Positions 20,231 to 33,000 of a stretch of DNA of 64,000 nucleotides are shown one piece after another. How positions within the stretch are numbered: the stretch's first letter is position 1; each line of letters starts with the position of its first letter. Where the stretch lies: positions 1,612,001-1,676,000 of the forward strand of contig NBBA01000006.1 in NCBI GenBank assembly GCA_002794785.1, written 5' to 3'. A program made the translations under genes and the position numbers. Source of the DNA: Coniferiporia sulphurascens (taxonomy: Eukaryota; Basidiomycota; Agaricomycetes; Hymenochaetales; Hymenochaetaceae). Below the pieces are notes generated by a model. It made no database searches and had not been told where the DNA came from. It saw nothing but the letters and a program-made list of their open reading frames with translations.

Positions 20231-23200
20231 TCAGTTGCCAGTGGCATAACCAAAAGCAGAGATATTGACGACAGTAGGCCCACCTGGGTCGAAGACGAGG
20301 ATGGGTTCTGCCTCGAAGGCAGGAGAGTTGGCCAAAAAGCCTGATAGGGAGGGGAGCCTGTCTTTAGAAAACTATTCAGCTTCGTTTGAGGGTAAGGGGG
20401 TCTTCCATGCTGCTTGGCGCATGGTGAGGGTGGAAGGGCAAGACAGCAGGAGGTGAGCCCATGTCTCGGGAACATGGCAGGTAGGACAAAGAGGGTTGTG
20501 GCCTGGAATGTGTCCAAAGTACGTGCCAAAACTGGCATGACCAAGGAGGGTCCAGAAAACTTTGCACTGAGTGCGGCGGCCTATTTTGAGATTCTGCATG
20601 AGGGTGGTCGGCTTCGTGGAGGGTGTAATCATAACTCCCATAGAATGGGCATCGGATGTACCCCGTAGGCGATGACAGGCAGAGGCCCAGTTGGTTTTCC
20701 ACGTAGTAAGTGCCGAAGTAGAGGCAGCTTCCCGGAGGAAGCGGATGGTGTGTGGGAATGGGAGGGTGCCCGGAGGGGGGTTGTCTGCAATCCCCATGGC
20801 AAGAACATCAGAGAATTTGTTCCCTTCCACATCGGCATGGCCTGGGACCCAATGTAGATGAATGTGTACTTGGGGAAGGTGCTTGGTGGCAGCCTTGAGG
20901 TACTTGTGGATGAGAAGGGTGACATTAACGCTGGGGGCAGGATGAGGGTCGGCGAGGAGGGTAAGAGCTACCTCGCAATCGGTGTAGATCTCCACCTGCG
21001 TAACCACAGTGGGGACCGTGTCAGTGTGTGCAAGAAGCCAAGCAGCGTCTGCAATGGTGGTGAGCTCACAGTCAGTGGAATGGACATATGGGCCTAAAGA
21101 GGTTTTGTGGGTGAGAATTGCTTCACCATGATAGAACCAGACCCTGGCGGCGCCACCAGAGTATGAAGCGGGAGAGGAGCCTTTGCAGGACCCATCAGTG
21201 TAGATAAGAAGATGGGAGGGGTCAAAACGCAGTCAGTCGATAAAACCTTTGTGGGACTGGATGAGGGTGTCGCATGCTTCTGTAGAGTGGTCAATTGCCT
21301 GGTCGATGCTCACCTGCTGAAGGGCAGGCAGAGATATCCATGGAGGGTGAGTGTAGCGGGGAACTCATTCGCACCCTGGGGGAACCCGGGAGACGAAGGA
21401 GGAGGTAATGGTGCCCTTCCGCGCAGTGTGGAGGGGTGAGAGGGTGTGGGTAGTGGTAAGGTACTGGATGGCTGCCCAGGACTTAGTGCACTCTAATTGC
21501 AAGGGGATGGGTATAATGGATGCTAGGACTTCAGAGGGGCTGCAAGGGGACATGCACCAGGATCCAAGGATCTGACAGCATGCCGCAGACTGAACCAGAG
21601 TCATTTTGTCACATTTGCCTTTTTGCTGTATCCCAGTGAACCATAGGGGAGAACCCCACATGAGGACTGGGAGGATGCAACCAATATAGAGGCAATGGAG
21701 ATGGAGTGGGGCGAGGCCGCATAAGGTGTTGCCGAGGAGTTCCAGGGCACAGAGGGAGGACATGGCTTTAAGGCACATGTGTTGAACATGGACCGTAAAT
21801 GCGAGCTGGGAATCGAAAAAGATACCAAGCCACCTTAAAGGGCAGGAGGGAACAATTCGAAGTGGGGGGAGGCCCTGGTGCGGCAGGCGGATAGGGAAGG
21901 TAAGGGAGTCTTCGTGGAGGGCGTGCTTACGAGTCCAGTGGATGAGTTCAGATTTGTCGTCATCCAGCAAGAGACTGAGTGCATGGCATGTGGCAGAGAA
22001 AGAGATGTAGGCCTGTTCGAGTCGAGCCACATTGGTGGCTATGGATGGTGAAGAGGTGGTCAGGAGGTGGTCGTCAACGTATGCACAGACGAAGACAAGG
22101 GGGTCAGTGACCTGGAGGGAGGTGAGAAGGCTTGTCACAAAGAGGGCAGACAGGATGGGGGAAATGGGTGATCCCTGTGGTACCCCCATGTTAGGAATGG
22201 GGGTGAGTGTGTCAGTGAAGCTGTCAAATGAGAGGGCCACCTGGCGATCTGAAACAAAGGAGAGCACCCATGAGCGGAGTAGCGGGGGAAATCCCAGCTC
22301 AGAGAGGACCACAAGTAGATGGGGGTGTTGGACCAAGGGGAAGAACCCTGTGATGTCCACAGCCAAGGCCGAGGTGATGTGGTGCTTGGTCCAAGCCGAT
22401 TCAATTTCGTTTACGAGGTCTGTAGTGGCATCCAGTATGCCCAACTTTTGATGGGTACCATACTGGGAGGGGGGGAGCACTCCAAGTTTGTTGGCAATGA
22501 ACTGGATGCAATTGGTGATGATCTTCTTGAGGAGCTTGCCCATAGTTTCCTCAAGCATGATGGGATGGTAGGTGTTAAGCACTGTGGGGTCTTTCTTATT
22601 CAGCTTGCATAGCATCACCACCTTGGCGTCTTTCCAGGGATGGGGGTGGTGGCGGCCATGAGGCACTCATTAAAGAGTTGTAGCAGCTTGACACTATGGG
22701 CGGAATGCAGGCTTTTGAGGGCCTGGTAGCCGATACCAGTAATGCCAGGGGCGCTGGAATTCGAAGTGAGATTGAGGGCATGGTCGAGTTCCTCCATAAG
22801 GACGACATGATTGTGCATAGGGCGGGTGCCGACAAAAGAGTATGTGGGGGCAGGGTGGCAGAAGGTTGGGTACTGAAGTACTTGGAGCAGAAGGCCGAAG
22901 CCTTTTCTGTGGGAGAGTTTGCAGTGGACTGTCTGGAAACAAGGGCGGGTATTGGGGCATGTTGCGTGCCCATGGCCCATTTCGCCATTGGCCAGATTTT
23001 GTCTGGCTTCACAGCAGCTGTAAACAAATCAGCCCAGGTGCGTTTAGCACGATGGAAGACACCGGCCGACTCACGTCGAAGCGCAGGTCACGTCACAGGG
23101 GAAGCCGAATGCAAAGCCTGCATGTGGGTACGACACAAAGCATCCCACCACTTGACCTTGTGGCCTCCTGGCTTCTGAGAGGAAGGGGGGTGGGAGAGGT

Positions 23201-24691
23201 CAGTGGCAAGAACAAGTGCAGCATGGATAGCAGCGACTTTGACATCTAGAAGGCGAGAGGTGGAGCTGGGAAGGGCAAAAGCGGCACTAAGAGGCACATT
23301 GAGAGCTTCCAACCATTCAGTAGAGAGGGAATCATCATACCGAGGCCAGAGGAAGGGGTCGATGTGGGGCATAGAAGAGAGGGGAACAGACCAGGTGATG
23401 ACCACATGGTCGGAGACAGAGGGGGAGTCCCACGTTCATGTCCAGGAATCGCTCAAAGCGAGGTCTTCTAAAGAAGGGGAAGCCCAGGCGAGGTCGATAA
23501 CAGATTCTGTGAATTGGGTGGAAGGGCATTGCTGGGTATCAAATCCCGGCTGATTAATGAGGTGCATGGCATGTGTGGCAGCCCAGAGTTCCAGGGGGTG
23601 AGCTTTGTGGGCATCGCTTGCGGAATGGGAGCTGTGGTCCCAATGGATGGAGTGGAGGTTGAAATCCCCAGCAACCAGCCAGTGTGCACTTGGAGGTAGT
23701 GTCAAAGACGCAAGAGAGGAGGTGGTTTCTTTTTTATTCGCATCATGATTGTATACATTGGTGACAAAAAACGGCCCAAGGCCAGTGTCAAAAATTAGCG
23801 TGAGTATGTTGCAGGAGGGGGAGCACGAAGCATCCAAAACCACCCAGGACAGAGGGACGGACTGGTGAACCAGTGTAGCCACATGCAGACATGTTAGTGT
23901 GGTGTCCCCAGATGAGGGGGGCACAAAGACGTGGTAGTTGGGCATGGAGGGGAAGCCAAAGACAGGTGTACCTGTGGCATCAATCATAGAGGGGGAGGCA
24001 CCTATTTGATACCATGGAGGTTCCTGAAACATAATAACGGTTGGGGGAGGGGGAGCACCGGAGGTAGACGAGAGTGAGTGGACGAGTGCTTCTGTTAAGC
24101 TCAACGGTTACGCGGTGATCGACGTCGGGGCTTCCTGATCGTCGGAACTGATGGTACGGCAACGGGGCTTCCTAGATGTCGTAAGTCGAGGGTGATTGGC
24201 GATGTGGGTGCGGTAGACTTCTATAGCGAATTGGGTTACAATGAAGTGACTAATGGCCAAGTGACACACAGTAGACTGGTGGTAGCAGATAAGGGGCCTG
24301 TATGAACAAAGAGCACAAGCTTAGGGCTTGTGCTACTGAAGTTACATGCTTATATGCTATTCTATGTGTTTGCTACTGTAGCGACTTGGTTAGGTGTGTT
24401 TACCAGATGAAGGAAGGTCATGGAAACTCAAGGAAGGCCTTGGTAATACAAGTACGGTGATCAGTAAGCAAAGCACGTCATGATGGTGCAATGAGGCGTC
24501 ATCATGGCGTCTTATGGCACAAGGTGAATAAGGATGAGTAAGGCAGAGAAAAAGGGGAGTTGCGCTGACTGATGATGATGAAGAGGAAGTGAGTCAGCGC
24601 AATAAGGAAAAGTAAAGAAAATTGTAACAGCTTCAATGTGCATGCGGGACATTGCAACATTGTGTTGCATAAACGTCCAGGGACTACTCAT
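20231..24691 (-). pseudogene. LINE A ORF2: endonuclease, reverse transcriptase, RNase H
   Basis: The ATG at 24691 directly abuts the TAA of ORF1. Domains in order: endonuclease start QHNVAMS, then after the LTR MFQEPPW, TNVYNH, AGDFNLHSIHWD and VIDLAW; reverse transcriptase with NSSAPGITGIGY, ALAVDITGFF, GVPQGSPISPIL and AYVDD; RNase H with LLIYTDGSCKG, EIYTDCEVAL and HWVPGHADVEGN; then a CPTC...H...C cluster and an end at ISAFGYATGN. In-frame TGA codons occur at 23436, 23088, 21365 and 21233. Frameshifts occur near 22830, 22640 and 20380. Confidence 0.88.
24093..24629 (+). mobile_element. Solo LTR 1, nested inside LINE A
   Basis: This is a 537-bp element with TGTTA...TAACA ends and a 5-bp target duplication GCTTC (24088-24092 and 24630-24634). 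It contains internal short repeats of GGGGCTTCCTGATCG / GGGGCTTCCTAGATGTC and a self-complementary AAGCTTAGGGCTTG region. It splits ORF2 within the endonuclease codons of IEA|LVHS; removing it and one duplication copy leaves the reading frame unchanged, so LINE A predates it. Further copies are at 34469-35028 and 35726-36284. Confidence 0.92.
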
Positions 24692-26932
24692 TTACCGGGG
24701 TGGGGAGAAAGAGGAATGGGCACAGCCACGCTGTTTGGGGCAGCTGGAAGAGTCGGCGTGGTGTTCACCGGAACAGTTCAAGCATTTGGGGGGGTGAGTG
24801 CAGGGGGAGGTCGCTGGAAGAGTGTCCCGAATGCAACCCGGGCAATGCATGTGGTGGTCATCAGTACGGTGATGGCCAGCACATATGAGGCACGCCCAGG
24901 GGCAGTTCCTGCAGTTGTGGGCAAGGTGGCCCAATGCAGCGCACTTAGTGCACTGAAGGAGGCGGGGGAGATCACATCAGGTGACAAGTTTGAGACGCCA
25001 GCCGAACATGTAGACAACGCGGTTCCTCGGGGTGGAGAGGATACCCGCAGAATGGGAGCCCATAGGGTCTTCAAAGGAGAAGGCAATGGGGGCAGACATG
25101 ACATCCTTGCCAAGGAGCTCTAGGCCCAGGTCCAGTCGGGTTCTAGAGTCACTGGGAGAGAGAGGAGGTGAGGGTTGGCAGCATGGAACTCCTGTTGGAG
25201 GTCAGTGGCAGTGAAGGCAGGGAGTCCCAGTGCAGGGCGGGTGGGGACTTTGGCAATTTGGAGGCAGGCCCAAGATACGAGTTGGGAAACTGTGGCCAGG
25301 TAGACGCTCTGTACAGCTGCCATCACAACTTCCTTCATGCTGTTCATAGTAGGAATGTGAGTGTTGTGAGCAAATGTAACAAAGCAGTTGCCTCGTTTGT
25401 TCCAGTGGACAGTGCACACGACCAGTTTGGCCGCAGTAGGGAAGTGGGAGAGGGCGATCCGGACGTTTATAGTCATCTGGGAGTCAGTGGGGCGTGCCTC
25501 AGCAGGGGGAGGTGCCCCATGGAAGTGGATGGTGAGGGTTGGGTCCATAATGGTATGGATAACCGGGAGGACTGCACGCTTCAGCTCTTGTTTCACAGCA
25601 CTAGCAGGAATGGGGGCCCCTGTCAGCACTGGGGCTGCAGTAGCAGGTGCAGTGGCAGAGGTAGCCCCACCCATGGCAGGACCTGGAGGGACAGGTGTCG
25701 GCAAGGTGGACCTGGTGGCGAGGTTAGAAGGGCCCAAGGGTCCTTGTGGTGGAGGAGGGGCAGTACTAGGGTTGGATTTACCCTTCCCTTTCCTGTCTCT
25801 GGAGGGGGCAGACCCGACCCCAGTGGAATGGGGGGGTGGGCGTTTGAGAGCATCCATCTGCTGCATCATGAAGGACATCTGGTGCGTCAGATCAGACATG
25901 ATCTGGACCATCTGTTGGGGCAGGGAAGAGGGGGGGGAGACTGGCCACAGTCGATGGAGCATGGGGCAGAGCAAGAGAGGAGTCTGCGGGGGGAGCCTGG
26001 GATGGAAGGGGGCCAGCCGCAGCCTGGAAGGCCTGTGTCATGACAGAACGGGCTTGAGGGTCCTCCTGGGCCATAGCATGTTGGAGCGAGCTGATGGTGA
26101 AGGCAATCTCTCCTAAGAGGGTAGCAGTAGGTGCTGCCATTGCCAATGTTGTTTCACCTAATGCAACAAGTTCGCAGGCAGCATGCATAGCAGTAGTAGC
26201 GGCCAGCCGAAGGTAGGGGACCCGCATCTCCACTGCCTGGGGGGACAGGGAAGGACGGGGTGCGGAGGATTTGCGCTTTTTCCGAGCAGAGGCCGAGGTA
26301 TGTGCGGACTCATCCCCAGCCTCCGACATTTCAGTGTTGGAGTCGGTGGCAATGGTGGCAGAAATCGGCCGGGACAGGCCTTTGGGGGTCTCGTCTACAT
26401 GGGGGGCAGCCCCGCCTCCCCCGGGTGGGGTGACAGGGGGTGCAGGGGCAATGAGAGGGGAGGTCGCGGGGGCGGGGGCCCACCGGGACATGGCTGTGGA
26501 GCTGAACACTGCGGGGGCAGGTCTGTCAAAGACAGAGGGTGGCATGGCCGCCCCCAAGGGGAGGCCAGAGAAGGCACCAAGAAGGGGAGCCCCAGACTGT
26601 ATCTGGGGCTGTGGAGCAGCCATAACCTGGCCAGCACCCCAGTCACTCGCCTCAGACTGAGGGCGTGATGGTGGGTGGAAGGGTTGGCGAGCTGTGATGT
26701 CCGCTGCAAGGGGGGAAACTGTGGGGACAAGTTTGGGGGGCACTTTAGGTGCATTGGTGGACTGTTCGATGGATGCCGAAAAGGATGACAAGCGGGAGGC
26801 TACCAATCCCGGTGGTGGCAAGCTGCCTCTACTGCGAGCAGAGCAGAAACCGCCCCTCGTTGAAATAGGGGGGGCAGAGGGTGCCTTGTCGGGGTTGGAG
26901 TACAAGGGAAGGGGTTGTTGTTGATCAGACAT
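24692..26932 (-). pseudogene. LINE A ORF1: gag-like protein with zinc knuckles
   Basis: It starts at MSDQQQPLP (ATG 26932) and is Pro/Ala-rich for about 300 residues with a basic patch (RKKRKSSAPR). It shifts frame near 25900 into a part with PTLTIHFHGAPPP and CTVHWNKRGNCFVTF, shifts again near 25120, and meets a TGA at 24977. The end carries CTKCAALGHLAHNC, CLICAGHH and CLNCSGEHHADSSSC, typical CCHC-type knuckles of LINE ORF1, closing with TAA at 24692. It would bind element RNA. Confidence 0.8.
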
Positions 26933-26992
26933 AGAGAGCTGTTTGCTAAAAAACTACTACCTAAATGGTGGTGGTTAGAGGACAAGGAGGAT

Positions 26993-27005
26993 GAGCTTGA
27001 TCACC
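26993..27005. repeat. Target-site duplication of LINE A, right copy
   Basis: GAGCTTGATCACC is identical to 20016-20028. The host sequence resumes at 27006. Confidence 0.9.
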
Positions 27006-27466
27006 AATTCACCGCCATATTTTTCCTGTACAGTTCCGCAAACCCAGCATGTCACTCCTCTTCGACTGTGGTCTGTACATTGAAGTCGATGGGAAGAGGC
27101 TACAAGAATACAGTATGAGGATGAACAGGACCACTGTCACGACTTGGATAGAGAGTGAGTCTGAAAAGGTACTACTTCATACTATCAGCCGAGTTATCCA
27201 CACGAGAACTCGTTAATTTGAAAGGATTGGGTATGCTAAATTGCGTAAGCCCAGGAATTCATATTTGGCTTTCAAGCAGCGAATTTCGAATCGTCTTTAG
27301 AACTGGAAGTTTTTGTGGATGGTACCCAAGTCGGTTCATATGTGTATAGTGTGGAAGACATGGGGACAAACGTCGCTTGTGAAGGTGTCACAATTGACAC
27401 AAACACGTACAAAAATCTTTGTTTCAAGGACATAGCATTAACTGGCAGGCTATCGGATTATTGCTG

Positions 27467-27480
27467 AGACATGATCAAAT
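27467..27480. repeat. Target-site duplication of LINE B, left copy
   Basis: AGACATGATCAAAT occurs again at 34161-34174, immediately after an A-rich tail. Confidence 0.9.
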
Positions 27481-27676
27481 GGACACCCCTTGACCTCTTA
27501 CCACCATCATATCACCCTTTGCACAGCCACTTTCGCCACCCCTAAACTCCCTGGGTTAACTACCCACACCTGTTCCCCCTCACAGTAGACATCCGTCAAG
27601 CTGTTTTTCACCCATCTTCACCCATATCCACTTCCTTTCCTATCTCCCCCTACCCCCTTTATATTTTCTATCCCCC

Positions 27677-30037
27677 ATGGCGTCTTCTCAAACCCCATCT
27701 CTCAACAGCCCCAGATTTGCCAACACCCCAGAAGAAATGCATGCTTACAACTCTATGTCTCCCAACATTCCTGCCTCTCATTCACCTCCTTGTCCCCTTC
27801 CTTCTCCCCCCACAGAAAATACTAACACTAACATAAACACAGAAATAACAGGTTATCAGCAAATCATCCCATCGTCTCAGTCTCCCTCAGTCATCTCTAT
27901 GCCAACATCTCAAGATCCATCCTTTAACGCACACTTCCAAGATTTCTCCTCTACCTATGCTAACTATTCGGACATCACTCTCATGGCGCCCACCACCACC
28001 CCTATGGACATTGTTTTTCCTCTCGACTCACAGTCTCTCCTGCAAGCAGCCTCACCCTCAACTCATGGGAGCACCCAAGACACACACTTGCCTGCCCCTA
28101 TTCTTTCACATCAGGCTTCTAACCAGTCACATTTGTCTTCGTCATCTGAACCTCCCACACAAACACGTCGCAACATTCGATTCACACCATCACCTGACGA
28201 AGAAGCTATGGAAGATCGCATCATCAAATCCGAGGCCCGAGATGCACTAGAAAACATACTAGCCCCATGCTCTTTTGAAGAATGGACTCTTGCTATTGAA
28301 CAGATTCTTTCCCTTATCTCTAACACCTGGCCTTCCTGTTTCAATCAACACCTCACTGACCATTCAATGAACTCCCTTGCCAATGTGATTCAACTTTTCC
28401 ACCTACACTTTGTACCATCTGCCACATTGGTCACCATCATCCATCCAGCCGAGCCGTCAATGCCGATTACTTATCATAAAACTAGCGTCGATGATTCTGG
28501 TCAATTTGATTTCTGTGTTCGCAACCCGATCCTATTCCCTAATTCCATCCAGGACAACATTATCGAACCCGTAGCTGCCACCATAACCTCGGGACCAAAC
28601 TTTACTACCATCAGCTTGATGATTACAGCTCTCCAAGCGACTCTACAGGAACAAGCCAAGCAGCACGCAAAAGACCTCGAACTTCGTATCATCTCCCGCA
28701 TGGTTCAACTTGAAGAAACCGTGGCCACGTACCTACCTCCTCCCGGTCCCGTTCACTCAAATATACCTATACCTTCACGTCATGTTTCATTTACTGATGA
28801 AACCTCTCACGAACTGGATAATGTCAGCCAAGGATTTATACAACCACCACAAGTCCAAATACCGATTCCCAATCGTGTTCGCCCCTCTGGCCCAAGACAA
28901 TGTACTCCTTCGCCTGTCACACTACGAAACCCAATTGCAGATCAACCCATCAGTACTTTAACATACAAAGATCATCTGGGCCTGAATATGCCGACCAACT
29001 GACCGAAACTCCTTCCTTCCACTCCAGCATCTATATCCACTCTCACTCGATATGTCGCTCGCTTCCAAGGCCAAAACATACCTCTGTCTTCTTGTCCTAA
29101 CTCAAAAACTTTGATCGACCATATTCAAGCGAAACTTGACTGTATTCCCACTGCTCGACACATTTGCATCATCGGCACCAACTGGAACATGTTGGGGAAC
29201 TGCATTTTTTCTTTTCCCAATACTATCTCTGTTAACTCGATTAACTCGATTATTCCCATTCTCAAGGAAGCATTCGAATTACGACCCAATCACCCGCTCA
29301 CCATCACACGCAATATCAAATGGTCTAAAGTTATTCTTAGCAACATAATCACGTCAAATGGACCAAATCTTCCTATTTTTTCTGAACTCGAAATTCTTCA
29401 GTCCCTCTTACTCAATGACTTATTCCGCTCCCTGAAAATCACACAACCGCCACAATGGGCTCGTAACCCAGAATTTATCACTAAACCAAGATCATCTATT
29501 TCATTTGCATTCGAGGACCCTAACGGGGACCTGTTATGTAAAGTTACTTCTTCTGTCTTCTTTATTTTTGGCCAGTCTACCATCCCACTTGTCTGGAAAG
29601 ACAAACCTCGTTTCTCACAATGCACTAAATGTTGGAAATTCGGTCATTTAACCATTAACTGCACTCAACCCTTAGGATGCCGATACTGTGCATCTAAACG
29701 ACATCTCACCTTGCAACATCGAGAAATGTGCTCCAGATGCTCCAGCGCCCGATATCAAGAATCCCAACCATGTGACCATTTCCATTGTGTCAACTGTTCA
29801 GGTGCCCACCCTGCCGATTCAATCGATTGTCCTCATCAAGCACTATACTTCAATCGCAACCCGGCCCCAGTCTGCATGACCCTTTCCTCGCCCCCATCTC
29901 CAACACCCTCTAACCTGAATCTGATTCACATCCACCCTTTGCGTCAACAATTTATTTCTGACCCAGTGTTTGTTCATCCCAACTCCCTATCCATGCAAGT
30001 TGACCCCCACAACTCGGTTCACAATGATACTCTATGA
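27677..30037 (+). pseudogene. LINE B ORF1: gag-like protein with zinc knuckles
   Basis: It starts at MASSQTPSLN with a Ser/Thr/Pro-rich first half. It has one in-frame TGA (29000-29002), after which the frame continues RYVARFQGQNIPLS to IIGTNWNMLGNCIF. Three CCHC-like knuckles follow: CTKCWKFGHLTINC, CRYCASKRHLTLQHREMC and CVNCSGAHPADSIDC. It ends at a TGA that overlaps the ORF2 ATG (ATGA at 30034-30037). It would bind element RNA. Confidence 0.83.
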
Positions 30038-33000
30038 ATCATACAGCCCTTCGCATCTTACAGCTCAACGTAGCAAAAAGTGGTCCTCATACTACACGTC
30101 TCTTAAACAACCCTAATCTTCATATCCTCGTCCTACAAGAACCCTTTATTGGTTTCTCTGGTTTGTCATGTTCCGACTCATCCCCAGACAGGGTTCCCAT
30201 TTTGCTTCCTATTAAACATCCAGCATGGGACTATTTCCTTCTGTTCTACAATTCATTTTCTCCCATTAAACCACATGTTATCATTTATGTCCGACGTTCT
30301 TTTCCTCATCTCTCAGCTATTTCGCGCCAAGACATTACTAATCACAAAGACTTCATGACTATTGATGTCACCTACCTCAACAAAACCTTCCGACTCATTA
30401 ACTGTTACAATTACGGCTCTGGTATTCTCGGCGACAACATTTGTTTCCTTATTGACATCGAACTAGAATACAACATGCCGACTTGCGTCATGGGAGATTT
30501 TAACCTCCACCATCCAGAATGGGCTCTCCCAAATCGATCTCTTCGACAATCCTCAACAGAATCGGACAACTTCCTGTCATGGACTCAAGAACAATTGCTT
30601 TTCATCCTTAACGACATTGAATTCCCCACTCGTAAAGGACAACATCGACAATCCGACTCCATCATCGACCTTACTCTTCTTAACTTCATGGCCATTCTTT
30701 CTGATTTCTTTTTTGACTGGACTTGCATCGACATGCCGGCATATTCTTCTGATCATATTCCAATCACGGTAGCATTCTTACCTATTAACAACGATTTCAC
30801 CCCAGAAGATTCCGTTATTTCTTTCAAATACAATCCAGAATGAAAACAAGAATGGATTGAAAAATTCAGCTATCATCTCGACAATCAACCTTTACCATCT
30901 TTCACCAGTGATGACTCAATTAACGAATTCGTAAAACAACTTACCGACATGATCACATTAATGACCTCTGAAATTATGCCTCAAACTTCCACTACTGCCT
31001 TCACATACTCATACTGGTGGAACGACAACTGTGACCAAGCCATCTGCGCATTTCGAGACTGCTCCAACAATTTCGAAAAAGAACATCTACATAAAGAGGC
31101 ATGCAATATCTTCAAGAAAGCCAAACAATCCTGGGCAACATCCGTCCTTGAAGGGGCATCATCCTATGACATATATCGATATGCCAAATGGTCTTCTGGT
31201 AAACGAAAAACACGAACTCCTCCTATTTTATATAACGAACAATACGCTCATACCCCGAACAACAAGCTCATGTTTTTCATAAAACCTTTTTTTCTCCACT
31301 TCCTCAACCAGATGTTACTGCTCTCCCATATGATCCGCCCAAAAAACCAACCCGAGCGTCGCCACGCATTACTCAGAATGAAATCGACACGTGTCTCAAC
31401 CTTACTCACAACAACTCAGCACCGGGTATTTCCAATATTTCTTATGCCTATTTGAAATGGGTAAACGCGACACATCCGAACATTCTTTTTAATCTTTTCA
31501 ATGAATGCTTTTCTCATCATCTTCACCCATGGAAAAATGCTAACATTGTGCTAATCCCTAAACCAAATAAAACTGACTCTAGTAATCCATGATCCTATTG
31601 ACCAATCGCACTTCTTGAATGCCTTGGCAAAATCTTGGAAAAAATCATCACCAAACGCCTTACTTGGGACATAGGTCGCTTTAACCTTGTTCCCACCATT
31701 CAATTCAGGGGCCGCTCAAACTCTTGCACCATCGATGCCAGACTCTTGCTTATACACGACATTCAAACCGCTCACAAAAAGAAACTAGTCGTATCTGCAC
31801 TCGCCATTGACATCAAAGGCTATTTCAATAACATTAATCACTCATGACTTCTTCATTCGCTTCATCTTCTTGGCTTCGATCAGAAAATCATCCTTTGGAC
31901 ACAAGCATTTCTCTCCGATCATCATATTTCCTTTAAAATTGACAATTTTCTTTCTGAACCCAGACCCATTCATAACATCGGCATTCCTCAAGGATCTCCA
32001 ATTTCACCAATCCTTTCTTCTATATACATGGCATTCATTCTTAATGAATTCAATTCATCTTCGGACACTTGCCTCAAAGCTTATGTAGACGATCAACTCA
32101 TTTTGGTTTATTCGGATTCATATCACAAAAACATTGTCCTTCTTAAAAAAGCCTATAATATTATTTCTAGTAAACTAAACAACATCCAACTTTCTATTGA
32201 CCATTTTAAATCTGATCTTATTCATTTCATTCATCACGGCTTCTCTCCAACATCCTTTCCTTCCATTACACTTTCTAATCTTCATGCACCACCAGTCACC
32301 ATAACTCCTTCACCTGTCATTCATTGGCTGGGTTTTTTCCTCGATCAAAGACTCAACTTTAATCACCACATCCAACGTATGTGCATGCGCGCACGTTCTA
32401 CATCTATGGCACTTCGCATTCTCGGCAATACCATCTGTGGCCTATCTTTCACCAATTTCCAGACTCTTCATTATTCAAACATCCTTCCCATCTTCACATA
32501 TGGCTTTCAACTTTGGTATACGGGCATCCAACAAAAATCAAAAATTCAACATATGTCTGTGGCTCAGAACCAAAGTCTTCGTCTTCTCACTGGCACTTTT
32601 CATACAACTCCATCTCACACACTTCATTGAATAGCACACGTCCTTCCAATACCCATTCTCCTCAACAAATACAATCAGTCTACAGCTCTCCGTCTCAATC
32701 GCCTCCCATTAAATTCACAACTTCTAAACCGTCTACTGTCTTCCTGGCCTCATCTTCCAACATCAAAACCACCCATCACTTCATGTCATCAATCAACATC
32801 ATTAAAACCAAAAACTCAGCTCCATCGTCTCACATTCCTCACAGATCCACGAACCAAGCATATCAACCCCTACCTCGCTCATCCATCTCAACATTTACCT
32901 AGTAACCCATCTCAATATCATTTCAAAACTCATTCCTATAACTTCGAGCCTGGAGACTCTCCTTTAAACCATAAAAACCAACAAAAAAACCGCATTATTC

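Larger units (their letters stand above)
20029..26992 (-). mobile_element. Tad-like non-LTR retrotransposon (LINE A), full length, decayed
   Basis: The element reads on the minus strand, with its 5' end near 26992 and its 3' end at the poly(A) tail (T run 20031-20041). It is flanked by the 13-bp duplication GAGCTTGATCACC. ORF1 (a gag-like protein with CCHC knuckles) is followed directly by ORF2 (apurinic endonuclease, reverse transcriptase, RNase H), the order of the fungal Tad clade. The sequence is G/C-rich and differs clearly from LINE B downstream. ORF2 is interrupted by a solo LTR (24093-24629), several frameshifts and TGA stops, so it is not autonomous now. It landed 44 bases upstream of the DUF7918-like start codon. 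Confidence 0.92.
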
